DNA of 64,000 nt. Origin: Stutzerimonas stutzeri. Its GTDB lineage: Bacteria > Pseudomonadota > Gammaproteobacteria > Pseudomonadales > Pseudomonadaceae. The notes under the pieces were generated by a model, which saw only the letters and a list, made by a program, of their open reading frames with translations, was not told the DNA's origin and did not search any database. The DNA lies in the NCBI RefSeq assembly GCF_019090095.1, contig NZ_JAGQFP010000002.1:1612001-1676000 (forward strand). The letters run 5' to 3'. Positions within the stretch are counted from its first letter, which is position 1. Each line of letters opens with the position of its first letter. A program made the translations under genes and the position numbers. This document shows positions 25,622 to 36,480 of this stretch, in pieces.

Positions 25622-26491
25622 ATGGCAGAGATTACTGCAGCCCTGGTTAAAGAACTGCGCGAGCGTACTGGCCAAGGCATGATGGATTGCAAAAAGGCGC
25701 TGACCGCCGCCGGTGGTGATATCGAAAAAGCCATTGATGACATGCGCGCCGCTGGTGCGATCAAAGCGGCGAAGAAGGCCGGCAACATTGCCGCCGAAGG
25801 CTCGATCGCCGTCAAGGTCGCCGATGACAACAAGCGTGCCGTGATTATCGAAGTCAACTCGCAGACCGACTTCCTGGCCCTGCAGGACGACTTCAAGAAT
25901 TTCGTCAGCAGCAGCGTCGAGAAGGCCTTCGCCGAGAAGATGACCGATGCCGCTCCGTTGATCGCGGCGCAGGAAAGCGATCGTGAAGCGCTGGTGGCCA
26001 AGTGTGGCGAGAACGTCAATATCCGTCGCCTGACCGCTGTCGAGGGTGATCTGATCGGTGCCTACCTGCATGGTCATCGCATCGGTGTCCTGGTTGCGCT
26101 GAAGGGTGGTAACGTCGAACTGGCCAAGGAAATCGCCATGCACGTCGCCGCCAGCAACCCTCAGTTCCTGGATCCGTCGCAGGTTTCCGAAGAAGCCGTT
26201 GCCAAGGAAAAAGAGATTTTCCTGGCGCTGAACGAAGACAAGATCAAAGGCAAGCCTGCCGAGATCGTCGAGAAGATGGTCGCCGGTCGTATCAACAAGT
26301 TCCTGGCTGAAGCCAGCCTGGTTGAACAGCCGTTCGTCAAGGATCCGGAGATCAAGGTCGGCGATCTGGCGAAGAAGGCTGGTGCAGAAATCGTTTCCTT
26401 CGTTCGTTACGAAGTAGGCGAAGGTATCGAGCGCGCCGAGGTTGACTTCGCGGCCGAAGTAGCCGCCCAGGTCGCAGCTACCAAGCAGTAA
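25622..26491 (+). CDS. tsf: Translation elongation factor Ts
   Basis: A 289-residue nucleotide exchange factor for EF-Tu. The N-terminal UBA-like domain ([24 protein letters not shown]) and the TDFVA-equivalent site NSQTDFLAL near residue 80 that inserts into EF-Tu are present, followed by two core subdomains and the coiled region with [20 protein letters not shown]. Length is normal. The ATG has GAGAGG seven to twelve bases upstream. Second gene of the rpsB unit; a weaker hairpin follows. Confidence 0.98.
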   Translation: MAEITAALVKELRERTGQGMMDCKKALTAAGGDIEKAIDDMRAAGAIKAAKKAGNIAAEGSIAVKVADDNKRAVIIEVNSQTDFLALQDDFKNFVSSSVEKAFAEKMTDAAPLIAAQESDREALVAKCGENVNIRRLTAVEGDLIGAYLHGHRIGVLVALKGGNVELAKEIAMHVAASNPQFLDPSQVSEEAVAKEKEIFLALNEDKIKGKPAEIVEKMVAGRINKFLAEASLVEQPFVKDPEIKVGDLAKKAGAEIVSFVRYEVGEGIERAEVDFAAEVAAQVAATKQ

Positions 26492-26510
26492 TACGCTTCC
26501 GCTGTCCTCG

Positions 26511-26543
26511 AAGAGGCTGCCCGCTCACGCGCGCGGCCTCTTT
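26511..26543 (+). terminator. Hairpin after tsf
   Basis: Stem aagaggc with gcctctt around an 18-base loop and only three T, so a weak or partial terminator before pyrH. Confidence 0.5.
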
Positions 26544-26686
26544 GTCGGATTGGTGGGCGGAAAAGTTTTTTCGCCACGCTTATAGTCGCTGCTTGGCACC
26601 AATTCGTGACTGCGCTGTCATAGCGCAGATTATTTTCTGGCCATAGCGCCAGTTTGGCCACAAATGCCGCAGGAGAAACAACGCCA

Positions 26687-27430
26687 ATGGCTCAGCAGAT
26701 GAGTGCACGCAATCCTCGCTATAAACGCATCCTGCTTAAATTAAGCGGCGAAGCCTTGATGGGGTCGGAAGACTTCGGCATCGATCCCAAGGTGCTCGAT
26801 CGCATGGCCCTGGAAGTCGGGCAGCTGGTAGGGATCGGCGTCGAGGTTGGTCTGGTCATCGGCGGTGGCAACCTGTTCCGCGGCGCAGCGCTTTCCGCTG
26901 CCGGCATGGATCGCGTCACGGGCGATCATATGGGCATGTTGGCCACGGTAATGAATGCGTTGGCCATGCGTGACGCCCTTGAGCGGTCGAATATTCCCGC
27001 ATTGGTCATGTCGGCTATTTCCATGGTTGGCGTGACCGACCATTACGATCGTCGCAAGGCGATGCGCCATCTCAAGAGTGGAGAGGTCGTGATCTTCTCG
27101 GCGGGTACCGGCAACCCGTTCTTCACCACCGACTCGGCTGCATGCCTGCGTGCTATCGAGATTCATGCCGACGTCGTGCTCAAGGCCACCAAGGTCGATG
27201 GCGTGTATACGGCTGATCCTTTCAAGGATCCGAATGCCGAGAAGTTCGAACAGCTGACCTATGATGACGTGCTGGATCGCAAGCTGGGCGTCATGGACCT
27301 GACGGCCATCTGCCTGTGCCGCGACCACAACATGCCGCTGCGGGTGTTCAATATGAACAAGCCCGGCGCCCTGCTCAATATCGTGCTCGGCGGCGCTGAA
27401 GGAACCCTGATCGAGGAACAGACCCAATGA
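26687..27430 (+). CDS. pyrH: UMP kinase
   Basis: A 247-residue hexameric enzyme of the amino-acid-kinase fold that phosphorylates UMP with ATP. Visible are [12 protein letters not shown] (16-26), [11 protein letters not shown] and [19 protein letters not shown], then [13 protein letters not shown], all diagnostic. The ATG at 26687 has AGGAGA 11 bases upstream; an earlier in-frame start lacks this. It overlaps frr by four bases (ATGA), starting a run of coupled genes frr, uppS, cdsA, dxr. Expected to be inhibited by UTP and activated by GTP. Confidence 0.97.
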   Translation: MAQQMSARNPRYKRILLKLSGEALMGSEDFGIDPKVLDRMALEVGQLVGIGVEVGLVIGGGNLFRGAALSAAGMDRVTGDHMGMLATVMNALAMRDALERSNIPALVMSAISMVGVTDHYDRRKAMRHLKSGEVVIFSAGTGNPFFTTDSAACLRAIEIHADVVLKATKVDGVYTADPFKDPNAEKFEQLTYDDVLDRKLGVMDLTAICLCRDHNMPLRVFNMNKPGALLNIVLGGAEGTLIEEQTQ

Positions 27431-27984
27431 TCAACGAGATTAAGCAAGACGCCCAGGAGCGCATGAAGAAAACCCTGGAATCCCTGGGACATGCCTTCGC
27501 CAAGATCCGTACGGGCCGTGCCCATCCGAGCATTCTCGACGGCGTCATGGTGTCTTACTACGGCAGCGATACGCCGCTGCGTCAGATTGCCAACGTGGTT
27601 GCCGAGGACTCGCGTACCCTGGCGCTGACGGTATTCGATAAAGGCATGATTCAGGCGGTTGAGAAAGCCATCATGACCTCCGACCTCGGGCTGAACCCCG
27701 CTACCGCCGGCACGACCATCCGTGTCCCGATGCCGGCACTGACCGAGGAAACGCGCAAGGGCTATACCAAGCAGGCGCGTGGCGAGGCCGAGAATGCGCG
27801 AGTTGCCGTACGTAACATCCGCCGTGATGCGCTCGCCCAGCTCAAGGACTTGGTCAAAGAGAAGGAAATCAGCGAAGACGAGGAACGTCGTGCCCAGGAT
27901 GACGTTCAAAAGCTGACCGACAAGTACGTTGCGGAGATCGACAAGGCCCTTGAAGCCAAGGAAACAGACCTGATGGCTGTTTGA
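27427..27984 (+). CDS. frr: Ribosome recycling factor
   Basis: A 185-residue tRNA-mimicking protein that splits the post-termination ribosome together with EF-G. The three-helix bundle has [19 protein letters not shown] near residue 25 and [24 protein letters not shown] basic helices near 115-135. Length is exactly typical. It starts four bases inside pyrH. A 158-base gap with a 9-bp hairpin separates it from uppS. Confidence 0.97.
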   Translation: MINEIKQDAQERMKKTLESLGHAFAKIRTGRAHPSILDGVMVSYYGSDTPLRQIANVVAEDSRTLALTVFDKGMIQAVEKAIMTSDLGLNPATAGTTIRVPMPALTEETRKGYTKQARGEAENARVAVRNIRRDALAQLKDLVKEKEISEDEERRAQDDVQKLTDKYVAEIDKALEAKETDLMAV

Positions 27985-28027
27985 CGTTGCTGCACTGGAC
28001 CTCGTCCGTATTGCTCGCGTCGGAGCA

Positions 28028-28050
28028 CGCCGATCCTGCCGGGATCGGCG
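28028..28050 (+). other. Hairpin in frr-uppS gap
   Basis: Perfect 9-bp stem cgccgatcc with ggatcggcg and a 5-base loop, without a T run. It may slow or process the transcript rather than terminate it. Confidence 0.4.
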
Positions 28051-28142
28051 CGCAAGGGGTTATGCAGCCGTATCCCCGGAAACGGACATTGACCGTTTCT
28101 CCCATTGTTCGCAGCGTGATTGAGCGCAGGTAGAGTCGTTTC

Positions 28143-28904
28143 ATGGAAAAGGTCAGGCGGACTGCCGGGCGGAATGTACCCCGTCATGTCGCAGTCATCA
28201 TGGATGGCAACAATCGTTGGGCAAAGCGCCGCCTCTTGCCGGGCGTCGCTGGGCACAAGGCCGGTGTCGACGCGGTGCGCGCGGTCATTGAGGTCTGTGC
28301 CGAGGCGGGTGTCGAGGTGCTGACGCTGTTCGCCTTCTCCAGCGAGAACTGGCAGCGACCCGCCGATGAGGTCGGTGCGCTGATGGAGCTGTTCCTGACG
28401 GCCCTGCGTCGGGAAGCGCGCAAGCTTAACGAGAACCGGATCAGTCTACGGATCATCGGCGACCGCTCTCGCTTTCACCCGGAGCTGCAGGCGGCGATGC
28501 TCGAGGCTGAAGAGATGACTGCCGGTCCGGGCCGCTTCGTGCTTCAGGTCGCGGCGAACTATGGCGGTCAGTGGGACATACTCCAGGCCGCACAGCGCAT
28601 GGCACGTGAAGCGCAAGCGGGCCAGCTGGATCCGGACAAGATTTCGCCGGCGCTTTTCCAGAGCTATCTGGCGACCGGCGACCTGCCCTTGCCTGACCTG
28701 TGCATCCGCACCGGCGGTGAGCGTCGCATCAGCAATTTCCTGTTATGGCAGCTGGCCTACGCCGAGCTGTACTTTTCCGACCTGTTCTGGCCGGACTTCA
28801 AGCACGAGGCCATGCGCACCGCGCTGGCGGATTTCGCCAAACGACAACGGCGGTTCGGCAAGACGGGCGATCAGGTCGAGACGGAGGCCCGAGCAGAATG
28901 TTGA
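28143..28904 (+). CDS. uppS: Undecaprenyl diphosphate synthase (cis-prenyltransferase)
   Basis: A 253-residue cytoplasmic, membrane-associated enzyme that adds isoprene units to farnesyl diphosphate to make the C55 lipid carrier for peptidoglycan and LPS. The catalytic aspartate is D21 in VAVIMDGNNRWAKRR; FAFSSENWQRP and LCIRTGGERRISNFLLWQLAYAELYF are the other signatures. It overlaps cdsA by seven bases. A DUF368 protein encoded at 60258 may handle the same carrier after use. Confidence 0.97.
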   Translation: MEKVRRTAGRNVPRHVAVIMDGNNRWAKRRLLPGVAGHKAGVDAVRAVIEVCAEAGVEVLTLFAFSSENWQRPADEVGALMELFLTALRREARKLNENRISLRIIGDRSRFHPELQAAMLEAEEMTAGPGRFVLQVAANYGGQWDILQAAQRMAREAQAGQLDPDKISPALFQSYLATGDLPLPDLCIRTGGERRISNFLLWQLAYAELYFSDLFWPDFKHEAMRTALADFAKRQRRFGKTGDQVETEARAEC

Positions 28905-29713
28905 AACAACGCATCATCACCGCGGCAATTCTCCTGCCGATTGCGCTGATCGGCTTCTTTCTCCTCGAGGGGCTCGCGTTCGCCCTGTTCATCGGCGTCG
29001 TCGTGGTCCTCGGGGCCTGGGAATGGGCGCGTCTGGCCGGTTTTGTCAGTCAGTTCGCGCGAGTCGCCTATGCGTTGCTGGTCGCGGCGTCGCTGCTGAT
29101 GCTGTACCGCTTGCCTGGGCTGACCGCCTGGCTGCTCCCGCTTAGTGTGATCTGGTGGTTGGTGGCGACCGCCTTGGTACTCGGCTATCCAGACAGTCAG
29201 CGTCATTGGGGCGGATCCATAGGCAGCCTGGTGATCGGTGCGTTGATTCTGTTGCCGGCATGGCAGGCGTTGGTGGTGCTCAAGCAGTGGCCGCAGGGCA
29301 ACTGGTTGATCGTGGCGGTCATGGTGCTGGTCTGGGCCGCCGACATTGGCGCCTACTTTTCCGGGAAAACTTTCGGGCGCCGCAAGCTGGCGCCGCAGGT
29401 CAGCCCGGGCAAGAGCTGGGAGGGCCTGATTGGCGGCCTCATCACCGGTCTGCTGATCACGCTGTGTGTCGCGCTGTACCAGGATTGGTCGCCTCGGGAG
29501 ATGGTGTTGGCGCTGCTGGGCGCCGCACTGGTCGTGGTGATCTCGGTCGTCGGTGATCTGACCGAAAGCATGTTCAAGCGCAGTTCGGGCATCAAGGACA
29601 GCAGCCAGCTGCTGCCCGGCCATGGCGGCGTGATGGATCGTATCGACAGTCTGACCGCGGCGGTGCCGGTATTTACCGTTCTGTTGTGGCTGGCTGGGTG
29701 GGGTGCCTGGTGA
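28898..29713 (+). CDS. cdsA: Phosphatidate cytidylyltransferase (CDP-diglyceride synthase)
   Basis: A 271-residue inner-membrane enzyme with about eight segments that makes CDP-diacylglycerol, the precursor of all phospholipids. The family signature is present near the end: [28 protein letters not shown]. The ATG at 28898, just inside uppS, follows GGAGG; a longer in-frame start lies within uppS and is rejected. Its TGA overlaps the GTG of dxr by four bases. Confidence 0.95.
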   Translation: MLKQRIITAAILLPIALIGFFLLEGLAFALFIGVVVVLGAWEWARLAGFVSQFARVAYALLVAASLLMLYRLPGLTAWLLPLSVIWWLVATALVLGYPDSQRHWGGSIGSLVIGALILLPAWQALVVLKQWPQGNWLIVAVMVLVWAADIGAYFSGKTFGRRKLAPQVSPGKSWEGLIGGLITGLLITLCVALYQDWSPREMVLALLGAALVVVISVVGDLTESMFKRSSGIKDSSQLLPGHGGVMDRIDSLTAAVPVFTVLLWLAGWGAW

Positions 29714-30900
29714 GTGGTCCGTTGCAAGTAACGGTTCTCGGTGCGACGGGATCGATCGGGCTGAGTACGCTGGATGTCATCGCGCGTCATCCTGACCGCT
29801 ACCAGGCATTTGCGCTGACCGCCTTCAGCCGGGTCGCCGAGCTGCATCAGCTGTGCTGCCGACATCGTCCCCGCTATGCCGTGGTAGGCGACACCGACAA
29901 GGCGCGCGAGCTGCAACACCAGCTCGACCGAGACGGCGTCAAGACGCGCGTGTTGGTGGGTGAGGGTGGGCTGAGCGAGGTTGCAGCGCATCCCGAGGTG
30001 GATGTGGTCATGGCGGCGATTGTTGGCGCGGCGGGTTTGCGACCAACGCTGGCGGCCGTTCAGGCCAGCAAGCGCGTGCTACTGGCCAATAAAGAGGCGC
30101 TGGTCATGTCTGGCGCGCTGTTCATGCAGGCGCTGCGCGACAGCGAGGCGGTGCTGCTGCCGATCGACAGTGAACACAACGCCATCTTCCAATGCCTGCC
30201 CGCCAACTATTCGCAAGGCCTCCGGGAGATCGGGGTCAGGCGAATTCTGCTGACCGCCTCCGGTGGCCCGTTTCGTCAGCTGCCGTTGGAACAGCTGGCA
30301 GCCGTTACGGCTGACCAGGCGTGCGCACACCCGAACTGGTCCATGGGGCGCAAGATATCGGTGGATTCGGCCAGCATGATGAACAAGGGGCTCGAGTTGA
30401 TCGAGGCTTGCTGGTTGTTCGATGCGCGCCCGGATCAGGTCGAAGTGGTCATTCATCCGCAAAGCGTCATCCATTCGATGGTCGACTATGTCGACGGCTC
30501 GGTCCTGGCCCAATTAGGCAATCCGGACATGCGCACGCCGATCGCTCACGCATTGGCCTGGCCGGAGCGAATCGACTCCGGTGTGTCGGCGCTCGATCTC
30601 CTGCAGACCGGGCGTCTGGACTTCGAGGCGCCTGACCAGCAGAGATTTCCGTGCCTGCGCATTGCTCGGCAGGCCGCTCAGGAAGGTGGGACGGCGCCGG
30701 CGATGCTCAATGCCGCAAACGAGGTGGCGGTGGACGCGTTCCTCAACGGCCGCATTCGCTTCACCGAAATCGCGAGTATCATCGAGGATGTCCTTGCACA
30801 GCAGGCGTCGGTCCCGGCTCGCTGTTTGGCTGATGTGCTGGTCGCCGATGCGCAGGCCCGGACATTGGCTCAGCGCTGGCTGCAAGACCGCGATCGCTGA
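29710..30900 (+). CDS. dxr: 1-deoxy-D-xylulose 5-phosphate reductoisomerase
   Basis: A 396-residue NADPH enzyme, second step of the MEP isoprenoid pathway (also named ispC). NADPH-binding GATGSIG is at 11-17; the metal and substrate site includes [12 protein letters not shown] near 150, TASGGPFR and the flexible [20 protein letters not shown] stretch. The GTG at 29710 overlaps the cdsA stop (GTGA) and gives the family length; the ATG-type start 24 bases earlier would lie in cdsA. ispD and ispF of the same pathway are also in this window. Confidence 0.96.
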   Translation: MSGPLQVTVLGATGSIGLSTLDVIARHPDRYQAFALTAFSRVAELHQLCCRHRPRYAVVGDTDKARELQHQLDRDGVKTRVLVGEGGLSEVAAHPEVDVVMAAIVGAAGLRPTLAAVQASKRVLLANKEALVMSGALFMQALRDSEAVLLPIDSEHNAIFQCLPANYSQGLREIGVRRILLTASGGPFRQLPLEQLAAVTADQACAHPNWSMGRKISVDSASMMNKGLELIEACWLFDARPDQVEVVIHPQSVIHSMVDYVDGSVLAQLGNPDMRTPIAHALAWPERIDSGVSALDLLQTGRLDFEAPDQQRFPCLRIARQAAQEGGTAPAMLNAANEVAVDAFLNGRIRFTEIASIIEDVLAQQASVPARCLADVLVADAQARTLAQRWLQDRDR

Positions 30901-30987
30901 TGCAGCGGGCGTTCAGCGAGTCCTGCGTGGCGAAACGTTTGCTGGGTTCGGTGGCTGCTAAATAAGCCTTTCGAGGCAGAGGAAACT

Positions 30988-32340
30988 ATGGGCGCGCTGT
31001 ACATGATCATCGGCACCCTCGTGGCGCTGGGGGTGTTGGTTACCTTTCACGAGTATGGGCATTTCTGGGTGGCGCGCCGTTGCGGCGTGAAGGTCCTGCG
31101 GTTCTCGGTAGGGTTTGGGCGTCCACTGTTTCGCTGGCACGACCGTCAGGGCACCGAATTCGTCGTGGCGGCTATCCCCCTGGGCGGCTACGTGAAGATG
31201 CTCGATGAGCGTGAGGGCGAGGTTCCTACCGCACTGCTGGAGCAGGCATTCAACCGCAAGACCGTAAAGCAGCGTTTCGCCATTGTTTCGGCAGGCCCGA
31301 TCGCCAACTTCCTGCTGGCGCTGTTGTTCTTCTGGGTGCTGGCGATGCTTGGCGCCGAGCAGGTGCGGCCGGTGGTGGGTGCGGTAGAGCCCGGCAGTCT
31401 TGCCGAGCGAGCAGGGCTGATGGCCGGTCAGGAAATCGTCGAAATCAACGGTAAGCCGACCGCTGGCTGGGCGGACGTCAACCTTCAACTGATCAGGCGT
31501 CTCGGCGAGAGCGGCTCGCTGGAGCTGCTCGTGCGCCAGGCGGAGGGCGATCAGTCGCAGCGGATCAGCGTCGAGTTGAACCAATGGCTGAAAGGTATCG
31601 AGGAGCCGGACCCGATTGGCTCGCTGGGTATCAGGCCCTGGCGCCCGCAGATCGATCCGGTCGTTGCGCAGCTGGACCCCGAAGGCCCTGCTCAGGCAGC
31701 CGGCGTGCGCCTGGGCGATCGCCTGGTCAGCCTCGATGGCGAGCCGCTGACCGAATGGCAGGACGTCATCGATCGCGTCAGGCCGCTTGGTGGCCAGGCC
31801 GTTCGCTTGCAGGTCGAGCGCGACGGCCAGCTCCTCGACTTGCCAATGACGCTGGCTGAACGGGGCGAAGGCGAGACGCGTCGCGGTTATCTGGGCGCCG
31901 GCGTTGCAGGGGGCGATTGGCCGAAGGAGATGCTGCGCAACGTCAGCTTCGGGCCGGTCGAAGCGGTTGGCGAAGCGGTTCGCAGAACCTGGACGATGAG
32001 CGTGCTGACGCTCGATTCGTTGAGAAAAATGCTCTTCGGTGAGCTCTCGGTAAAAAACTTGAGCGGCCCGATAACCATTGCTAAAGTGGCGGGCGCTTCT
32101 GCACAGTCCGGCGCGGGCGACTTTCTCAACTTCCTCGCCTACCTGAGCATTAGCCTTGGAGTACTCAATCTACTGCCTATTCCGGTCCTGGATGGTGGGC
32201 ATCTACTCTTCTATCTGGTCGAGTGGGTCCGTGGGCGTCCGTTGTCGGACAGGGTCCAGGGCTGGGGAGTACAGATCGGTATCAGCCTGGTTGTTGGGGT
32301 GATGCTGCTTGCGCTGGTCAACGACCTTGGCCGCCTTTAA
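30988..32340 (+). CDS. rseP: Site-2 zinc metalloprotease RseP
   Basis: A 450-residue intramembrane protease that cuts the anti-sigma factor (RseA/MucA) after the first cleavage and so releases the envelope-stress sigma factor (AlgU in pseudomonads); it also clears signal peptides. HEYGH (21-25) in the first membrane segment and the LDG motif with D402 form the zinc site. Two PDZ domains lie between (about 115-190 and 205-290). A GAGGAAACT ribosome-binding site precedes the ATG. Position between dxr and bamA is conserved. Confidence 0.97.
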   Translation: MGALYMIIGTLVALGVLVTFHEYGHFWVARRCGVKVLRFSVGFGRPLFRWHDRQGTEFVVAAIPLGGYVKMLDEREGEVPTALLEQAFNRKTVKQRFAIVSAGPIANFLLALLFFWVLAMLGAEQVRPVVGAVEPGSLAERAGLMAGQEIVEINGKPTAGWADVNLQLIRRLGESGSLELLVRQAEGDQSQRISVELNQWLKGIEEPDPIGSLGIRPWRPQIDPVVAQLDPEGPAQAAGVRLGDRLVSLDGEPLTEWQDVIDRVRPLGGQAVRLQVERDGQLLDLPMTLAERGEGETRRGYLGAGVAGGDWPKEMLRNVSFGPVEAVGEAVRRTWTMSVLTLDSLRKMLFGELSVKNLSGPITIAKVAGASAQSGAGDFLNFLAYLSISLGVLNLLPIPVLDGGHLLFYLVEWVRGRPLSDRVQGWGVQIGISLVVGVMLLALVNDLGRL

Positions 32341-32409
32341 CTGCCATATACCTTGATGTCGCCGCGCCAAGCGCAGGTTCAATGATCAGGTTTGAAAAGA
32401 AAGGACTTC

Positions 32410-34773
32410 ATGAAACGTCTGCTGCTACCTGCGGTTATCTCCGCACTGATGATTGCCGAAGTTCACGCCGAGTCCTTCACCATCTCCGATATACGCGTCA
32501 ATGGCCTTCAGCGCGTTTCTGCAGGTAGCGTCTTTGGCGCGTTGCCACTGAACGTTGGTCAGGCAGCCGATGACAGCCGCCTGGTCGATGCGACCCGTGC
32601 GCTGTTCCGTACCGGCTTCTTCGAGGACATCCAGCTCGGCCGCGAAGGTGACGTGTTGGTGATCAACGTGGTGGAACGCCCGTCGATTTCCGGTATCGAG
32701 ATCGAAGGCAACAAGGCCATCAAGACCGAGGACCTATTGTCCGGTCTGCAGCAGTCCGGTCTGGCCGAGGGCGAAATCTTCCAGCGTGCCACCCTCGAAG
32801 GGGTACGCAACGAGCTGCAACGTCAGTACGTCGCGCAAGGTCGTTATTCAGCGACGATTGAAACCGAAGTCGTTCCACAGCCGCGTAACCGCGTAGCGCT
32901 GAAAATCAATATTAACGAAGGCTCGGTAGCCTCGATCAAGCACATCAACGTGGTCGGTAATTCGGTCTTTCCCGAAGAAGATCTGACCGACCTGTTCGAG
33001 CTCAAGACCAGCAACTGGTTGTCATTCTTCCGCAATGACGACAAGTACGCTCGCGAAAAGCTCTCCGGCGACCTCGAGCGTCTGCGTTCCTATTATCTGG
33101 ACCGCGGCTACATCAACATGGATATCACCTCGACCCAGGTATCCATCACGCCGGACAAGAAGGACGTCTACATCACCGTCAACATCGCCGAAGGCGATCG
33201 CTACACCGTCAGCGACGTCAAGCTGAGCGGCGATCTCAAGGTGCCGCAGGACGAACTGCAAACCTTGTTGCTGGCGAAAAAAGGACAGGTGTTCTCACGC
33301 AAGGTGATGACCACCACGTCCGAGCTGATCACTCGCCGCCTGGGCAACGAGGGCTACACCTTCGCCAACGTCAACGGTGTGCCGGAAACCAATGACCAGG
33401 ACCACACCGTCGCGATCACCTTCGTGGTCGATCCCGGTAAGCGCGCCTATGTCAATCGCATCAACTTCCGCGGTAACACCAAGACCGAAGACGAAGTGCT
33501 GCGTCGCGAGATGCGCCAGATGGAAGGCGGCTGGGCATCGACTTATCTGATCGACCAGTCAAAGACGCGTCTCGAACGTCTGGGTTTCTTCAAGGAAGTG
33601 AATGTCGAAACGCCTCAAGTACCTGGCACCGATGATCAGATCGATGTGAATTACAGCGTCGAAGAGCAGCCGTCCGGCTCGATCATGGCGAGCATCGGCT
33701 TTGCACAGAACGCCGGCCTTATCCTTGGCGGCTCGATCAGCCAGAACAACTTCCTGGGTACAGGTAACCGCGTCAGCGTTGGCTTGACCCGCAGCGAATA
33801 CCAGTCGCGCTACAACTTCGGTTTCGTCGATCCCTACTGGACCGAAGATGGCGTCAGCCTCGGCTACAACGCCTTCTATCGGACCACCGACTACGACGAG
33901 CTCGATTACGATGTTTCCAGTTACTCGGTCGACAGTCTGGGGGCGGGCGTCAATATCGGCTACCCGATCAGCGAGACATCGCGCCTGTCGTTCGGTCTGT
34001 CCGCTCAGCAGGACACCATCGACAGCGGTCGTTACACGGTCGACGAGATCTTTGACTTCATGAAGGAAGAGGGCGACAGCTACCTCAACTTCAAGGCGTC
34101 GGTGGGTTGGTCCGAGTCGACGCTCAACCGCGGGGTGCTGGCCACGCGGGGCCATTCGCAAAGCCTCTCGCTGGAAACCACCATTCCGGGTAGCGATCTG
34201 TCGTTCTACAAGCTCGACTACAACGCCCAGCTGTTCGTGCCGGTCAGCAAGACCTACACCATGCGTCTGCATACCCAGCTGGGCTATGGTGATGCATACG
34301 GTTCGACGTCGCGCCTGCCGTTCTACGAGCACTACTATGCTGGCGGCTTCAACTCGGTTCGCGGCTTCAAGGACAGCAGCCTGGGCCCGCGCAGCACGCC
34401 GAGTCGCGGGGAGGACGTGACCGGGAACGAAGGGACTATCAGAGACCCGGACCAGGACGCATTGCCCTACGGTGGTAACGTGTTGATCCAGGGTGGGATG
34501 GAACTGCTGTTCCCGATGCCTTTCGTCAAGGACCAGCGTTCGCTGCGCACCTCGGTGTTCTGGGATGTCGGTAACGTCTACGATACGAATTGCCCGTCGG
34601 AATCCACCAAGTGCAGCGACATCGACTTCGGCGACATGGCCAGTTCGGTGGGTGTCGGTCTGACCTGGATCACTGCGATGGGGCCCTTGAGTTTCAGTCT
34701 GGCGATGCCGGTCGTGAAGCCGGACGACGCCGATACCCAAGTCTTCCAGTTCTCGCTGGGCCAAACCTTTTAA
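32410..34773 (+). CDS. bamA: Outer-membrane protein assembly factor BamA
   Basis: A 787-residue Omp85 protein: cleaved signal peptide (to about residue 20, IAEVHA), five periplasmic POTRA domains to about 420, and a 16-strand barrel with the VRGF motif in loop 6 (FNSVRGFKDSS) and a final Phe for outer-membrane insertion (FQFSLGQTF). It is the core of the BAM complex. The ATG at 32410 opens the signal peptide and has AAGGA just upstream; a TTG at 32392 is less likely. Skp, which delivers clients to BamA, is encoded next. Confidence 0.97.
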   Translation: MKRLLLPAVISALMIAEVHAESFTISDIRVNGLQRVSAGSVFGALPLNVGQAADDSRLVDATRALFRTGFFEDIQLGREGDVLVINVVERPSISGIEIEGNKAIKTEDLLSGLQQSGLAEGEIFQRATLEGVRNELQRQYVAQGRYSATIETEVVPQPRNRVALKININEGSVASIKHINVVGNSVFPEEDLTDLFELKTSNWLSFFRNDDKYAREKLSGDLERLRSYYLDRGYINMDITSTQVSITPDKKDVYITVNIAEGDRYTVSDVKLSGDLKVPQDELQTLLLAKKGQVFSRKVMTTTSELITRRLGNEGYTFANVNGVPETNDQDHTVAITFVVDPGKRAYVNRINFRGNTKTEDEVLRREMRQMEGGWASTYLIDQSKTRLERLGFFKEVNVETPQVPGTDDQIDVNYSVEEQPSGSIMASIGFAQNAGLILGGSISQNNFLGTGNRVSVGLTRSEYQSRYNFGFVDPYWTEDGVSLGYNAFYRTTDYDELDYDVSSYSVDSLGAGVNIGYPISETSRLSFGLSAQQDTIDSGRYTVDEIFDFMKEEGDSYLNFKASVGWSESTLNRGVLATRGHSQSLSLETTIPGSDLSFYKLDYNAQLFVPVSKTYTMRLHTQLGYGDAYGSTSRLPFYEHYYAGGFNSVRGFKDSSLGPRSTPSRGEDVTGNEGTIRDPDQDALPYGGNVLIQGGMELLFPMPFVKDQRSLRTSVFWDVGNVYDTNCPSESTKCSDIDFGDMASSVGVGLTWITAMGPLSFSLAMPVVKPDDADTQVFQFSLGQTF

Positions 34774-34777
34774 CCCT

Positions 34778-34794
34778 CTGGAGCGACGCTCCAG
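34778..34794 (+). other. Hairpin between bamA and skp
   Basis: Perfect 7-bp stem ctggagc with gctccag and a 3-base loop right after the bamA stop, with no T run. It may protect the bamA message end or tune skp expression. Confidence 0.4.
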
Positions 34795-34820
34795 CGCATT
34801 CCTGAAGAGTGGTGCATACC

Positions 34821-35324
34821 GTGCGTAAGTTGACCCAATTGCTTGTCGTTGCCGCAGCGCTAGTGGCAACCCCCGCGTTCGCCGAAATGAAAATTGCGGT
34901 GATGAACTATCAGATGGCATTGCTGGAATCCGACGCAGCCAAGCGTTACTCGGTGGACGCCGAGAAGAAATTCGGACCCCAGCTGGAGAAACTCAAAGGT
35001 CTGGAAAGCGATGCCAAGCGTATCCAGGATCGCCTGAACAAGGATGGCGACAAGATGCAGCAGGCCGAGCGTGAGCGTCTGGAGCTGGAATTCAAGCAGA
35101 AGGCACGGGATTTCCAGTTTCTTTCCAAGGAGCTCAACGAGTCCAAGGCCGCAGCCGATCGCGATATGCTCAAGCAGCTGAAACCCAAGCTGGACAAATC
35201 CGTGGAAGAGGTCATCAAGAAGGGTGATTACGACCTGGTGCTCGAGCGCGGCGCGGTGGTCGATGTCAAGCCGCAATACGACATCACCCGCCAAGTCATC
35301 GAGCGCATGAATCAGCTGCGTTGA
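34821..35324 (+). CDS. skp: Periplasmic chaperone Skp/OmpH
   Basis: A 167-residue periplasmic chaperone that holds unfolded outer-membrane proteins in a trimer. The signal peptide [21 protein letters not shown] is followed by [22 protein letters not shown] and a long coiled-coil helix pair (about 45-125, [19 protein letters not shown]). The GTG at 34821 gives the family N-terminus; GTG codons at 34809 and 34812 would add four residues and cannot be excluded, and all have a weak ribosome-binding site (GAAGAG). Its stop overlaps lpxD by one base. Confidence 0.94.
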   Translation: MRKLTQLLVVAAALVATPAFAEMKIAVMNYQMALLESDAAKRYSVDAEKKFGPQLEKLKGLESDAKRIQDRLNKDGDKMQQAERERLELEFKQKARDFQFLSKELNESKAAADRDMLKQLKPKLDKSVEEVIKKGDYDLVLERGAVVDVKPQYDITRQVIERMNQLR

Positions 35325-36382
35325 TGAGCGGAGTCATATATACGCTCGGCGCTCTGGCCGAGCGGCTCGGCGCCGGGTTGCGTGGCGATGCCTCACAGCA
35401 GGTGTCGGGGCTGGCGACGTTACAGGATGCCGGCCCCGAGCAGCTAAGCTTCCTTGCCAACGCTCAATATCGCAAGTATCTCGCGACGACCAAGGCCGGA
35501 GCTGTCTTGCTCACGGCGAAGGACGCCGAGGGCTATGCGGGCGCTGCGCTCGTGGTGCCCAATCCGTATCTGGCTTACGCGCGTCTTTCGCATTTGTTCG
35601 AAACGCGACCCGTCACGGCCGTAGGCATCCATCCCAGCGCCATCATCGATCCCCGGGCGGCAATCGATCCTTCCGCGCGCATCGGTGCCCAGGTGGTGAT
35701 CGAAGCGGATGCCTGGATCGGCCCCGGGGTCGAGATCGGTGCACAGTCGGTAGTGGGAGCACGATGCCGTATTGGTGCAGGTGGCCGGCTGGCCGCTCGG
35801 GTGACGCTGTGTCATGACGTGATCATCGGCGAACGGGTTGTCATTCAGCCGGGTGCGGTGATTGGCGGTGAAGGATTTGGTTTTGCCAATGAGCAGGGCA
35901 GTTGGGAAAAGATCGCTCAGCTCGGTGGCGTGCGCATCGGTGACGATGTCGAGATCGGCGCCAACACCACGATCGACCGTGGCGCGATTTCGGACACGGT
36001 GATCGGCAACGGCGTGAAGCTGGATAATCAGATCATGATCGCCCACAACGTCCAGATCGGCGATAACACGGCGATGGCGGGTTGTACCGGCATCTCCGGC
36101 AGCACCAAGATCGGCCGCAACTGCATGATCGCTGGGGGCGTTGGGCTCGTTGGACATATCGAGATCTGTGACAACGTGTTCATTACCGGTATGACCATGG
36201 TCACCCGGTCGATCACCGAGCCGGGGAGCTACTCCTCCGGAACGGCTATGCAGCCAGCCGCGGAGTGGCGCAAGAGTGCCGCTCGGATTCGTCATCTCGA
36301 TGACATGGCTCGCCGCCTGCAGCAAGTGGAAAAACGTCTGGCTAGCGTGACCCCGGACGGGGATACGTCTTCTGATGCCTGA
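35324..36382 (+). CDS. lpxD: UDP-3-O-(3-hydroxyacyl)glucosamine N-acyltransferase
   Basis: A 352-residue left-handed beta-helix acyltransferase, third step of lipid A synthesis. An N-terminal uridine-binding domain (about 1-100) precedes many hexapeptide repeats ([20 protein letters not shown] and on); the catalytic His lies in [15 protein letters not shown] near residue 240. A C-terminal helix follows. The ATG at 35324 overlaps the skp stop. It is followed by a 98-base gap before fabZ. Confidence 0.96.
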   Translation: MSGVIYTLGALAERLGAGLRGDASQQVSGLATLQDAGPEQLSFLANAQYRKYLATTKAGAVLLTAKDAEGYAGAALVVPNPYLAYARLSHLFETRPVTAVGIHPSAIIDPRAAIDPSARIGAQVVIEADAWIGPGVEIGAQSVVGARCRIGAGGRLAARVTLCHDVIIGERVVIQPGAVIGGEGFGFANEQGSWEKIAQLGGVRIGDDVEIGANTTIDRGAISDTVIGNGVKLDNQIMIAHNVQIGDNTAMAGCTGISGSTKIGRNCMIAGGVGLVGHIEICDNVFITGMTMVTRSITEPGSYSSGTAMQPAAEWRKSAARIRHLDDMARRLQQVEKRLASVTPDGDTSSDA

Positions 36383-36480
36383 CCCTATCGTCTGATCGCC
36401 CCTGCCAGCGGCTTTCGCTTGGCGGGTTGTTCGACTGCTTGCCGTGCTGGCTCCCACAATCCTAACGGGCTCTTTCTCCA

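Noticed and set aside
24737..26143. 468-codon open frame on the minus strand across rpsB and tsf
   Set aside because: It is antisense to two certain ribosomal genes, has no ribosome-binding site and a His/Gln/Arg-rich composition typical of shadow frames in GC-rich DNA.
33559..34920. 453-codon minus-strand frame antisense to bamA and skp
   Set aside because: It lies fully over a certain outer-membrane gene and carries no family motif.
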